A stretch of 64,000 nt of DNA, taken from contig CAWHYF010000006.1 of NCBI GenBank assembly GCA_963833585.1, positions 496,001 to 560,000 of the forward strand. The letters run 5' to 3'. The translations under genes were made by a program, and so were the position numbers. Under the pieces are notes generated by a model that was not told the origin of the DNA, did no database searches, and worked only from the letters and a program-made list of their open reading frames with translations. Origin of the DNA: Bog-756 sp963833585 (lineage in GTDB: Bacteria > Actinomycetota > Acidimicrobiia > Acidimicrobiales > RAAP-2). Within the stretch, counting starts at the first letter, position 1. Every line of letters starts with the position of its first letter. Shown here in pieces: positions 26,181 through 34,595 of the stretch.

Positions 26181-27155
26181 TCACCCCGGATCAGCCCCGG
26201 TGAAGTAGCTCCGTGGGTTGTCGACCAGCATGGTCGTGATCTGCTCCGGGGTGACCCCTCGGTCGGCCAGGGCCGGGAGGACGTCCGCCACCACATGCTC
26301 GTAGTGCCAGTTGGGGGCATACCTGGTCATCAGGCCTTCCGGGAACCAGTCGATGTAGCAGGACGCGTCCTGGGACAGGACCAGCCGTTCGGCGTAGCCG
26401 AGCCGGCACAGGTGGGCCACGGTGTCCACCCGCTGCTCGAAGGGGAGGATGGCATCGAGGCCGAACCGGTCCATGCCCAAGAGCGAGCCCCGGTCGGCCA
26501 GGCCGGTCAGGTAGCCGACGTCGGCCGAGTCGCCGCAGTGTCCGATGACCACCCGACCGAGATCCACTCCCTCTTCGGCCAGCACCCGCTGGGTGACGGT
26601 ACCGCCCTGGTTGTGGACGCTGGTGTGCACGGTGATGGGGGCGCCGGTGACCAGGTGGGCCCGGGCCACCGCCCGCATCACCCGCTCCACCCCCGGGGTC
26701 AGCCCCGGCTCGTCGATGGCGCATTTGAGGAACGCCGCCTTCACCCGGGTTCCGGCGATCCCCTCGGTGACGTCCCGCACGAACAGGTCGAGCATGGGCT
26801 CGTCACCGCCCATCGGCGTTCCGGGTCCGGCGAACTGGAGGCCGAAGGGGAGTTCGTTGTAGGTGTACAGGCCGGTGGCGGCCACGATGTTGATGTCCAC
26901 CGATTGGTTGATCCGTTCGATGCGGGGGATGTACCGACCCAGACCGACCACGGTGGGGTCGACGATGGTGTCAACTCCCTGGGCCTTCAGCCGGGACAGG
27001 CGGGTGATGGCGTCCTCCACCCTCGACTCCTCTTCCCAACCGGCCGGGTAGTTGGCCAACAGATCGGGGGTCAGGACGAACACGTGCTCGTGCATGAGCG
27101 TGGTGCCGAGCTGCGTTTCCTCCACCGGCCCCCGGACCGTCTCGACCATTCTCAT
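26181..27155 (-). CDS. Phosphotriesterase-family amidohydrolase
   Basis: 324-residue TIM-barrel metal hydrolase. Expected ligands are present: MHEHVF at residues 21-26 (HxH), RVKAAFLKCA (bridging lysine), ITVHTS (histidine), VIGHCGDSADVGYL (histidine) and LSQDASCYID (aspartate). The ATG at 27155 follows GGGGAGAG. Real substrates of this family are often lactones or carboxylate esters rather than organophosphates. It lies 31 bases ahead of the NADP oxidoreductase and carboxymuconolactone-decarboxylase-like genes on the same strand, so the three probably form one operon. A ring-opening lactonase role in a catabolic route is a reasonable guess. Confidence 0.87.
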   Translation of the reverse strand: MRMVETVRGPVEETQLGTTLMHEHVFVLTPDLLANYPAGWEEESRVEDAITRLSRLKAQGVDTIVDPTVVGLGRYIPRIERINQSVDINIVAATGLYTYNELPFGLQFAGPGTPMGGDEPMLDLFVRDVTEGIAGTRVKAAFLKCAIDEPGLTPGVERVMRAVARAHLVTGAPITVHTSVHNQGGTVTQRVLAEEGVDLGRVVIGHCGDSADVGYLTGLADRGSLLGMDRFGLDAILPFEQRVDTVAHLCRLGYAERLVLSQDASCYIDWFPEGLMTRYAPNWHYEHVVADVLPALADRGVTPEQITTMLVDNPRSYFTGADPG

Positions 27156-27373
27156 CGCGCTCTCCCCACACCCCCCCGCCGGCGCCTGCGGCTCGGGACC
27201 TCCTCCGGACCGACCGAGCATACGGTGCATCCCGGAAGGCCGTGGGTCCCTGGGTTGGCCCGCCTGACGGGCCGGCCTTCCGAGGCCGACCACCCCGGCG
27301 TGGTCGCCCCGGGGCGCCAGAATAGGAGGTGCCCCGGAGGTCCGGGGCGCCTGCTGAAGGGAGGGCACCGCCC

Positions 27374-27778
27374 ATGTCGAGCCGCCAACGGGACTCCGGG
27401 TCGGGCACGGTCACCAAGACCGGGACCTTCGACTCGGTCGACGCCGCCGTGGACCGGTTGATCGCACTCATCGGCGCCCGGGGGCTGTCCCTCTTCGCGG
27501 TCGTCGACCACAGCGCCGAGGCCAGACGGTACGGACTGGACCTCCGGGACACCAAGGTGGTCATTTTCGGCAGCCCGGTGGCGGGGACCCCGGTCATGCA
27601 GGCCGCACCCCTGGCGGCGCTGGACCTCCCCCTCAAGGTCCTGGTGTGGGAGGAGGGAGGAGAGGTCCGGATCAGCTACACCGACCCCGACGTCCTCGCC
27701 GGCCGACACCACCTCAGCAAGGATCTGGCCGGTCGGCTGGCCGCGATCGACGACCTCACCGATCTGCTCGTCGCCTGA
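27374..27778 (+). CDS. DUF302 protein
   Basis: 134-residue cytoplasmic protein of the DUF302 family. It has the duplicated strand-helix motif with SVDAAVDRLIALIGARGLSLFAVVDHSAEA, LRDTKVVIFGSPVAGTPVMQAAPLAALDLPLKVLVWEE and VRISYTDPDVLAGRHHL. The histidine/aspartate around VVDHS and the PLKVLVWEE strand are typical. The ATG at 27374 follows GAAGGGAGGG. The function of the family is not settled. It is transcribed away from the phosphotriesterase gene. Confidence 0.85.
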   Translation: MSSRQRDSGSGTVTKTGTFDSVDAAVDRLIALIGARGLSLFAVVDHSAEARRYGLDLRDTKVVIFGSPVAGTPVMQAAPLAALDLPLKVLVWEEGGEVRISYTDPDVLAGRHHLSKDLAGRLAAIDDLTDLLVA

Positions 27779-27909
27779 TCCACCGGGGCTCTCGGACCTC
27801 ACCTGGTCAACCGGGCTTCCGGCCCTCGCCTGGTCAAGAGCCGTTCCCCCCGCTACCGTCGTCCCCCGGGCAGGGCACCTGCCTGCCATGGCCGCTTCCG
27901 GGGGACACG

Positions 27910-29256
27910 ATGACCGACACCACACTGACCGCGCCGACCGACCAGGTCCTTGACGAGCTGCACGAGTGGCTGGCCGCGCAGTGGGACCCCGACCTGACCG
28001 TGGGCGCCTGGTGGGAGCGGCTCGGACTCGCCGGCTGGTCGGCCCCTGCCCTGCCCACCACCGCCTACGGCAAGGGGCTCCCCCGCAATGACGGGGTACG
28101 GATCGCGCAGGCCATTGCGGAGTTCGGGGCCCTCGGGGCGCCCAACGGGTTGGGCCTGCTGCTGGCCGCACCGACCATCGCCACCCACGGCACCCAGGAG
28201 CAGGTCGACCGTTATGTGCGGGCCATCGTCACCGGCCAGCAGTCCTGGTGCCAGCTCTTCTCGGAGCCGGGGGCCGGCTCGGACCTGGCCGGCCTGCAGA
28301 CCCGGGCGGTACTCGACGGTGACGAGTGGATCGTGGACGGGCAGAAGGTCTGGACCTCCAACGGACAGAAGGCCGACATGGGAATGCTCCTGGCCCGAAC
28401 CGATCCTGGCGTGCCCAAGCACCAGGGGATCACCTACCTGGCCTGCCCCATGGTGCAGCCGGGGGTGGACATCCGCCCGCTGCGCGAGATGACCGGTCGA
28501 TCCCTGTTCAACGAAGTGTTCCTGACCGGCGCCCGGGTGCCGGGCGACGCGGTGATCGGGGGGGTGAACCAGGGGTGGGCGGTAGCCAACACCACGTTGG
28601 CCAACGAGCGGGCCGGGTTGGGCTCGGGAGGCGGCGCCGGCGCCGGGGGTATCGCCGTCCCGGGCACGGTCGGCGGTGACCTCGACCGCCCGGCCGGGGA
28701 GTTCGTGTCCGCCGGGGCGTCCCGGGGGTCGGCCGGGCGGAGGGGGGCGACCGGCGAGTCCACCATGCTCCAGGCCATGCAGGGCGGTCCCCGACTCCTC
28801 ACCGACATGGCCCGACGCAACGGCAAGCTCGCCGACCCCGGTATCCGCCAGGGACTGGTCCGGCTCTACACCTGGGGCGAGCTCGGCCGGATGAACGGGC
28901 TGCGTCTGAAGGCGGCCAAGGAGGCCGGGGGCGACATCCCCGGCATGCCCAACATCTCCAAACTGTCCATGAGCCACATCATGCGGCTCTCCCGGGATCT
29001 CGGCCTGAGCATCGCCGGGGCGGCAGGCATGCTCCACGCCTATGACGTCGAGGGCCGGGGGTCCGTCGTGAGGGCGACCGGCGAACCCAGCCTTCCCATC
29101 GTGACCGAGCTGGCCCTGCTGGCGCAGGCGCCACCCATCTACGGCGGTACCGACCAGATCCAGCGCAACATCATCGGCGAGCGGGTGCTCGGGCTCCCCA
29201 AAGAGCCCAACAACGACCGGACCACGCCCTTCGCCGAGCTGCCGAAGAACGTCTGA
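27910..29256 (+). CDS. Acyl-CoA dehydrogenase
   Basis: 448-residue flavoenzyme that introduces the alpha-beta double bond into an acyl-CoA. Seen: an N-terminal helical domain, CQLFSEPGAGSDLAGLQTRA and WIVDGQKVWTSNGQKADMGMLLART (FAD/substrate strand domain), NEVFLTGARVPGDAVIGGVNQGW, and the C-terminal helical domain with PIYGGTDQIQRNIIGERVLGLP. Between ANERAGLG and the last domain is an extra glycine-rich stretch of about 45 residues (GGGAGAGG... GASRGSAGRRGATGES) that ordinary relatives lack. The ATG at 27910 is preceded by GGGGGACACG. It precedes an SDR gene on the same strand. Confidence 0.88.
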   Translation: MTDTTLTAPTDQVLDELHEWLAAQWDPDLTVGAWWERLGLAGWSAPALPTTAYGKGLPRNDGVRIAQAIAEFGALGAPNGLGLLLAAPTIATHGTQEQVDRYVRAIVTGQQSWCQLFSEPGAGSDLAGLQTRAVLDGDEWIVDGQKVWTSNGQKADMGMLLARTDPGVPKHQGITYLACPMVQPGVDIRPLREMTGRSLFNEVFLTGARVPGDAVIGGVNQGWAVANTTLANERAGLGSGGGAGAGGIAVPGTVGGDLDRPAGEFVSAGASRGSAGRRGATGESTMLQAMQGGPRLLTDMARRNGKLADPGIRQGLVRLYTWGELGRMNGLRLKAAKEAGGDIPGMPNISKLSMSHIMRLSRDLGLSIAGAAGMLHAYDVEGRGSVVRATGEPSLPIVTELALLAQAPPIYGGTDQIQRNIIGERVLGLPKEPNNDRTTPFAELPKNV

Positions 29257-29406
29257 CCCCTCCCGTTCCGACCCAGTGTCGGTCCCCCGCCGGGGCCGGT
29301 CGGCGCCGTGTTACAACAGAGCAGTCCGAAATCAGAGCGGTCCGCACCGATCCGAGCGGTCGGCGGAACGATCCTCCAGAGAACCCCTGACCCAAGGAGT
29401 CACGAC

Positions 29407-30321
29407 ATGGCCGGTATCAACGAAGGACGGGTGGTCGTCATCACCGGTGCGGGGCGCGGCATCGGCCGGGCCCACGCCATCGAGTTCGCCAGTCAGGGCG
29501 CCAAGATCGTGGTCAACGACCTCGGGGCCGAGGTGGACGGCAGTGGCCGCTCCGAGGGGCCGGCCGGCGAGGTGGTCGACGAGATCAAGGCCATGGGCGG
29601 CGAGGCGGTGGCCAACGGGGAGGACGTCTCCGACCCGGAGGGTGCCCAGCGGATGATCGCCACCGCGGTGGACACCTTCGGCGGCCTCGACGTCCTGGTC
29701 AACAACGCGGGCATCCTGCGGGACCGCATGCTGGTCAACATGACGGTCGAGGAGTGGGACGCGGTGATCCGAGTCCACTTGCGGGGCACCTTCGCCCCGA
29801 TGCGGGCGGCCGTGGAGTACTGGAGGAACCGCTCCAAGGCCGGGGAGACCAACGACGCCCGCATCATCAACACCACTTCACCCTCGGGCATCTACGGCAA
29901 TGTGGGGCAGACCAACTACGGGGCGGCCAAGGCCGGCATCGCCTCGCTGACCGTCATCGCCGCCATGGAGCTCGGCCGGTACGGCGTCACGGTGAACGCC
30001 ATTGCGCCCGCCGCCCTGACCCGGATGACCGAGAACCTGGGCGGTGGCTTCGATGCCACGGTCAAGCCGGACGAGTTCGACCCCAACGATCCCGACAACA
30101 TCGCCCCTCTGGTGGTCTGGCTGGGCAGCCCCGAGTCCAAGGACATCACCGGTCGCGTCTTCAACGTGTTCGGGGGCCACATCAGCGTGGCCGAAGGTTG
30201 GGTGGCCGGGCCCGGAGCCGACAAGGGGGACCGCTGGGCCAGTGCCGAGCTCGGCTCGGTCGTGCCCGACCTGGTGGCCCGGGCCGCCCCCAACGCCAAC
30301 ATGTTCGGGCGCCGGGGCTGA
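29407..30321 (+). CDS. Short-chain dehydrogenase/reductase, (3R)-hydroxyacyl-CoA dehydrogenase type
   Basis: 304-residue SDR. VVITGAGRGIGRAHA near residue 10 binds the nucleotide cofactor, NDLGAEVDGSG follows as in the multifunctional enzyme type 2 (HSD17B4) subgroup, then DVLVNNAGILRDRML and the catalytic residues in INTTSPSG...NYGAAKAG (serine, YxxxK). The C-terminal 60 residues extend past the core fold. AAGGAG lies before the ATG at 29407. The neighbour on the same strand is an acyl-CoA dehydrogenase, so oxidation of a hydroxyacyl-CoA is likely. NAD(H) use is suggested by ND after the second strand. Confidence 0.87.
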   Translation: MAGINEGRVVVITGAGRGIGRAHAIEFASQGAKIVVNDLGAEVDGSGRSEGPAGEVVDEIKAMGGEAVANGEDVSDPEGAQRMIATAVDTFGGLDVLVNNAGILRDRMLVNMTVEEWDAVIRVHLRGTFAPMRAAVEYWRNRSKAGETNDARIINTTSPSGIYGNVGQTNYGAAKAGIASLTVIAAMELGRYGVTVNAIAPAALTRMTENLGGGFDATVKPDEFDPNDPDNIAPLVVWLGSPESKDITGRVFNVFGGHISVAEGWVAGPGADKGDRWASAELGSVVPDLVARAAPNANMFGRRG

Positions 30322-30347
30322 CCTCCGGGCTGCCTTCACCCCGGAGG
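30322..30347 (+). terminator. GC-rich hairpin after the SDR gene
   Basis: Inverted repeat CCTCCGGG and CCCGGAGG with a ten-base loop, starting directly after the SDR stop codon and lying between two convergent genes. There is no T-run, so it is at best a non-canonical or bidirectional terminator, as is common in GC-rich actinobacteria. Confidence 0.45.
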
Positions 30348-30421
30348 GCCGGGTGACGGCAGGCGCCGTCCGGGCTACGGACGGATCCAGCGTCTGGCCC
30401 CGGGCCGACCGCCGCGGGCCC

Positions 30422-30949
30422 CTACTCGGAGGCCTTGGGCTCGGGCCGCCAGAAGGTGAGGAGCAACAGGGCGCTGCCACCCAGCCCGGCCACCACGGCG
30501 ATCACCAGCCCCTTCCATCCCCACAGCTGGGTCAGGGAGTGACCGGCGGCGTTGTCGATGCTCCACTCACCCGGTCCCACCGTGGCCAACAGGAGCCCCG
30601 ACATGGTGAGGACCATCACGTACTCCCACCCCTCGCCGGGACGGAAGATGAAGAAGCCGTTCTTCAGGTGGTTGGTGATCCAGGCGACCACCATCACCCC
30701 TATCACCCCGGCCCCGCCCACCGAGGTGAGGAGCCCCAACACCAGCAGGACCCCGGCCCCGATCTCGGTGATGCTGGCGGTCCAGGCGTGGAACCAGCCG
30801 GGCTTCATGCCCAGGCTCTCGAACCACCGACCGGTACCGGCGATCTTTCCTCCCCCGATGATGTGGTTCACACCATGGGCCAGGAACACCCCTCCGATGG
30901 CGCAGCGAAAGATCAGGAGGGCGAGGTCAACGGCGTGGAGATTGGCCAT
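30422..30949 (-). CDS. DoxX-family membrane protein
   Basis: 175-residue inner-membrane protein with four hydrophobic helices. It has ALLIFRCAIGGVFLAHGVNHIIGGG at the start, then TGRWFESLGMKPGWFHAWTASITEIGAGVLLVLGLLT and GVMVVAWITNHLKNGFFIFRPGEGWEYVMVLTMSGLLLATVGPG. The R..G.FL.HG and F..P..GWEY elements are typical of DoxX proteins. The ATG at 30949 begins the hydrophobic part. Members link to redox or sulfur metabolism in a few organisms; the role here is unknown. It converges with the SDR gene. Confidence 0.85.
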   Translation of the reverse strand: MANLHAVDLALLIFRCAIGGVFLAHGVNHIIGGGKIAGTGRWFESLGMKPGWFHAWTASITEIGAGVLLVLGLLTSVGGAGVIGVMVVAWITNHLKNGFFIFRPGEGWEYVMVLTMSGLLLATVGPGEWSIDNAAGHSLTQLWGWKGLVIAVVAGLGGSALLLLTFWRPEPKASE

Positions 30950-31137
30950 GGTTCTTTTGCTCCGTCTGCCTACCGGCAACGTGATTGGGACCGCCCCGTG
31001 CTGGAGGGGGCACGTCACAATGTACGGACGGAGCTGGCCAAGAAGCAATCTTCTCGCCCCGGGCCAGGTCCGCCACCCGGCCCTGGGCCCGGTGGTTGGC
31101 TAGCCTGAGAGCTTCGTCCGAGTTCGGAGGTGGGACC

Positions 31138-31524
31138 GTGGGAGCCACAGAGGACGCCGAACGGATCGTGCGACAATTCTGCGATGCGTTCGACGGGAGC
31201 AATGCCGAGTCGCTTCGCCCGTACTTCACCGATGACGTGGTGTACCACAACATCCCCCTGGACCCCGCGGTGGGCATCGATGCCACCATCGCCTTCATCG
31301 AGGGCTTCTTCGGCATGTGCGAGAGCATGACCATCGAGACCGTGCACCTGGCCGTCCGGGACAACCTGGTGCTGACCGAGCGCATCGACACCTTCACGGT
31401 GGGGGAGGTCGTAGCTCCCTTGCCGGTGATGGGCACGTTCGAGATCCGTGACGGCAAGATCAGTGCTTGGCGCGACTACTTCGACCTGGGGCAGATCACC
31501 ACCATGCTGTCGGGGGCGACCTAG
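31138..31524 (+). CDS. Limonene-1,2-epoxide hydrolase-like protein
   Basis: 128-residue SnoaL-fold enzyme. The active-site pattern of Rhodococcus LEH is preserved: Tyr36 and Asn38 in YHNIP, Arg82 and Asp84 in ERID, and Asp113 in WRDYFD. The Asn-to-Arg spacing (44) is the same as in LEH (Asn55 to Arg99), and Asp84 to Asp113 (29) is near the 31 of LEH. Hence real epoxide-hydrolase chemistry is likely, opening an epoxide to a diol. The GTG at 31138 has GGAGGTGGGACC directly before it. It lies ahead of a CoA-transferase and near a P450 and an aldehyde dehydrogenase, which fits degradation of a cyclic or terpenoid compound. The substrate is not proven. Confidence 0.85.
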   Translation: MGATEDAERIVRQFCDAFDGSNAESLRPYFTDDVVYHNIPLDPAVGIDATIAFIEGFFGMCESMTIETVHLAVRDNLVLTERIDTFTVGEVVAPLPVMGTFEIRDGKISAWRDYFDLGQITTMLSGAT

Positions 31525-31821
31525 GAGGGTCCGGGAAGACGGGAGGCTGTCGGGGGGACAGGGCCATACGAGTGACCTGGGGAAGCCAGCCGGTTCCCGA
31601 CGGGTCAGCCCGGCGGCCGGTCCGGGGGCACCTCGCCCCGACGGTGAGGATGCCCCGGTCGGTAGGATGCGGGCCGTGGGACGGGCGAGTGGGAAGATGG
31701 CCGGCATCGCCAAGCGGGGCACGACGTCGGTGGACCGGCTCGACTTCACCTCGGACTGAATCCGCACCCCGCCGGCACCGACCGTCCTTCACCACCACAT
31801 CCGATTCGAAGGAGTACCACG

Positions 31822-33039
31822 ATGGCCAATGCACTGGCTGGATTCCGCGTTCTCGAGGTGGCCGCCTGGACCTTCGTCCCGGCCGCCGGGGCGGTCATGG
31901 CCGACTGGGGTGCCGACGTGATCAAGGTGGAGCATCCGGAGGGCGGCGACCCCCAGCGCGGCCTCATCTCGATGGGACTGGTCCCCGGAGGGCCCGGTGC
32001 GGTCAACTACATCATCGAGCAGCCGAACCGGGGCAAGCGCAGCATCGGACTGGACATCAGCACCGACGAGGGCCGGGAGGTGCTGTACCAGCTGATCGGG
32101 ACGTCCGACGTGTTCCTCACCAGCTTCCTGCCCGACACCCTCCAGCGGCTGAAGATCGACGTGGCGAGCGTGAGGGCCGTCAACCCCGACATCGTCTACG
32201 CCCGGGGCACTGGCCAGGGGCCCCACGGCCCTGACCGCGGGAAGGGTGGTTACGACGGTGCCACCTACTGGGCCCGGGGCGCGGTGGCCAACGCCCTCAC
32301 CCCGGCGGACAGCGATTGGCCGGTGGGGGGCCGGCCGGCCTTCGGTGATCTGGCCGGCGGGATGGCCATCGCCGGGGGCATCGCCGCCGCACTGTTGCAG
32401 CGGGCCACCACCGGACAGGCGCCGATCGTCGATGTGTCGCTGCTCGGGCTGGCCATGTGGCAGCTTTCGCCGGACATCGTGGCCTCGGGCCTCTACGGGG
32501 GCGACCCCATGCCCAAATTCGACCGCAGCTCGTCACCCAACCCGCTGGTCGGGAACTACCGCACCAGCGACGGTCGGTTCATCACCCTGATGATGCTCCA
32601 GGCCGACCGGTTCTGGCCGGACTTCTGCGAACACATCGGCCGGCCCGACCTCCTGTCCGATCCCCGGTTCGCCGACGGGGCCTCCCGCTTCGCCAACAGC
32701 AAGGAGTGCGTGGCCGTGATCGACGAGGTCTTCGCCTCCCGCACCTTCGAGGAGTGGAAAGAGGCGTTGGCCACCCTGGCCGGGGTGTGGGCCCCCGGCC
32801 AGATGGCCAGCGAGCTGGTCCACGACGTGCAGGTCGAGGCCAACGGCTACCTGTCCCGGGTGGAGCGGGCCGACGGGAAGTCATACGACCTGGTGGCCAA
32901 CCCGGTCCAGATGGACGAGACCGCCGACCAACTGGAGGCCGCCCCCGACCACGGGGAACATACCGACGAGATCCTCCTCGAGCTGGGGCTGGACTACGAC
33001 CGGATCCTGGCTCTCAAGGTGGCCGGGTCGGTCCTCTAG
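31822..33039 (+). CDS. CaiB/BaiF-family (class III) CoA-transferase
   Basis: 405-residue enzyme that transfers CoA between carboxylates. N-terminal FRVLEVAAWTFVPAAGAVMADWGADVIKVEHP, then NRGKRSIGLDI, KGGYDGATYWARGAVAN, and FGDLAGGMAIAGGIAAAL, whose aspartate is the catalytic residue by position. Later DVSLLGLAMWQLSPDI and SPNPLVGNYRTSDGRF. GAAGGAG lies before the ATG. It is similar to the CoA-transferase at 14.3-15.5 kb and probably a paralogue. It converges with the P450 gene. Confidence 0.88.
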   Translation: MANALAGFRVLEVAAWTFVPAAGAVMADWGADVIKVEHPEGGDPQRGLISMGLVPGGPGAVNYIIEQPNRGKRSIGLDISTDEGREVLYQLIGTSDVFLTSFLPDTLQRLKIDVASVRAVNPDIVYARGTGQGPHGPDRGKGGYDGATYWARGAVANALTPADSDWPVGGRPAFGDLAGGMAIAGGIAAALLQRATTGQAPIVDVSLLGLAMWQLSPDIVASGLYGGDPMPKFDRSSSPNPLVGNYRTSDGRFITLMMLQADRFWPDFCEHIGRPDLLSDPRFADGASRFANSKECVAVIDEVFASRTFEEWKEALATLAGVWAPGQMASELVHDVQVEANGYLSRVERADGKSYDLVANPVQMDETADQLEAAPDHGEHTDEILLELGLDYDRILALKVAGSVL

Positions 33040-33078
33040 ACCCGCCGGAAACCAGAGGCCTCCCGTTCGGTCGACCGG

Positions 33079-34287
33079 TCAGGAACCGGAAGGGGAGATC
33101 AGCATCGGGAAGTAGTCGATGGAGCGGATGCCCCCGGTGTACAGGAGCTCGTGGCCATCCTTCACCGTGTACTCGGGGATCCGGCGGTGCCACTCGCGGA
33201 GGGCCACCCGGAGCTCCTGGCGGGCCAGGTGGGACCCGAGGCATCGGTGGACGCCCCCGCCGAAGGCCACGTGGCGGTTGACCTCCCGGTCGAAACGCAC
33301 CTGGTCGGCATCGGGCAGGTCGCCTTCGTCGGTGTTGACCGACCCGATCATCACCATCACGCTGTCACCCTTGTGGACCGGGCACCCGGCCAGCTCGGTG
33401 TCGGCCACGGCCACCCGGGCCACTGCCATCACGGGAGTCTCCCACCGCAACAGCTCTTCCACCACGGCGGGGATGATCTCGGGGTCGTCGACGATCCGCT
33501 GGCGCTGATCGGGATGGGCGGCCAGGTAGGCGAACATACAGTCGAGCGTGGCCGTGACCGTGTCCAGACCGGCGATGAGGAAGAGGAAGCAGATGTCGAG
33601 GATGTTCTCGCGGGTCAGCTTCTCGCCTTCCACCTCGGCGTCGAGGAAGCGGCTCAGGATGTCGGCTTCCCGCTTCTCCTCCCGGAGGTCCAGGATCTCA
33701 TTGAAGTAGTCGTAGATGGAGTCGGCCGTCTCCTGCTGGTAGGCGTTGGCAACTTCGCTGTTGAACCGCGATCCGGTCACCACCTCGGGGCGGATGACCC
33801 CGTCCTTCATCTTGAGGAACCGGGGGAGCTCGTCGTAGGGAAGACCGAAGAGGGTGAGGAACACCTGGGAGGGGAACGGCACCGAGAACTCCGCGGCGAA
33901 GTCGATCTCGTCCCGGTCGATCAACCCGTCGATCAGACTGTTGACCGTGGCACTCACGGAATCCTCGATGAGGGCCATCTGCTTGGGGGCGAAGATGGGG
34001 TCGAGGATCTTGCGGTATTTCTTGTGCTCGGGCGGGTCGATCTGGAGCGGGATCATCGGGCGCTTGTTCTTGAGATCCACGGCGTCGGCGTTGGACGAGA
34101 AGATCTCCGGGTGACGGAAGATCTCCTCCACCTCCACCTTCCGGGTCACCACCACACCCACCCCGTCCACCGGCATCACCGGCATGGAGTCCCGCAGCAT
34201 CTTGAACATGGGCTGGGGGTTGGCCGCCGTCTCGTGGTCCATCGAGGAGAACGGGCTCTCCGCGCCTGCATCGGGTGTCTCGTCCAT
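33079..34287 (-). CDS. Cytochrome P450 (class I, bacterial)
   Basis: 402-residue soluble monooxygenase. The I-helix motif LFLIAGLDTVTATLD, the K-helix EELLRWE (ExxR) and the heme loop FGGGVHRCLGSHLARQEL with its cysteine are all present, plus RPMIPLQIDPPEHKKYRKILDPIF. The ATG at 34287 has GGAGGAGC six bases before it; a longer start would only add a basic lead. It needs a ferredoxin and reductase; the reductase at 0.3-1.5 kb could be one. The next gene, divergent, encodes an aldehyde dehydrogenase, and the LEH-like gene is 1.5 kb away. A hydroxylation or epoxidation step in a catabolic route fits. The substrate is unknown. Confidence 0.9.
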   Translation of the reverse strand: MDETPDAGAESPFSSMDHETAANPQPMFKMLRDSMPVMPVDGVGVVVTRKVEVEEIFRHPEIFSSNADAVDLKNKRPMIPLQIDPPEHKKYRKILDPIFAPKQMALIEDSVSATVNSLIDGLIDRDEIDFAAEFSVPFPSQVFLTLFGLPYDELPRFLKMKDGVIRPEVVTGSRFNSEVANAYQQETADSIYDYFNEILDLREEKREADILSRFLDAEVEGEKLTRENILDICFLFLIAGLDTVTATLDCMFAYLAAHPDQRQRIVDDPEIIPAVVEELLRWETPVMAVARVAVADTELAGCPVHKGDSVMVMIGSVNTDEGDLPDADQVRFDREVNRHVAFGGGVHRCLGSHLARQELRVALREWHRRIPEYTVKDGHELLYTGGIRSIDYFPMLISPSGS

Positions 34288-34595
34288 GCGTGCTCCTCCA
34301 GCCCGGAAATTGGCGTTCTCATCTTGGCACACGAGCGATCGTTGGGGCGAGCGGCGCCCCGCACCGTGGGCCCGGCGCGCGGTGGCAACGGACGCCGGTC
34401 CGCCGGGGGCCCGGGCGGGCTCGGAGCCGGTGTCGGGTGCGGGCGGGGGTGTCGGTCATCGGGCCTGTCCCCCCCGGAGTCGGGCGTGATTAGGATCACC
34501 ACCCGGGGCCGAAAACCTCTGTTGACCTCGCCGCCCCGTTGCCCTCGGGCCCGGCCCGGTGGGGCATGCCGAATCCGAAGCACCTAGGGAGGGTC
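34288..34595. other. Divergent promoter region, no gene seen
   Basis: About 308 bases between the divergent P450 and aldehyde dehydrogenase genes. The P450 side has the GGAGGAGC ribosome site; the aldehyde dehydrogenase side has GGGAGGGTC ending two bases before its ATG. The middle is GC-rich without a frame that looks protein-like. No clear inverted repeat was found. Confidence 0.5.
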
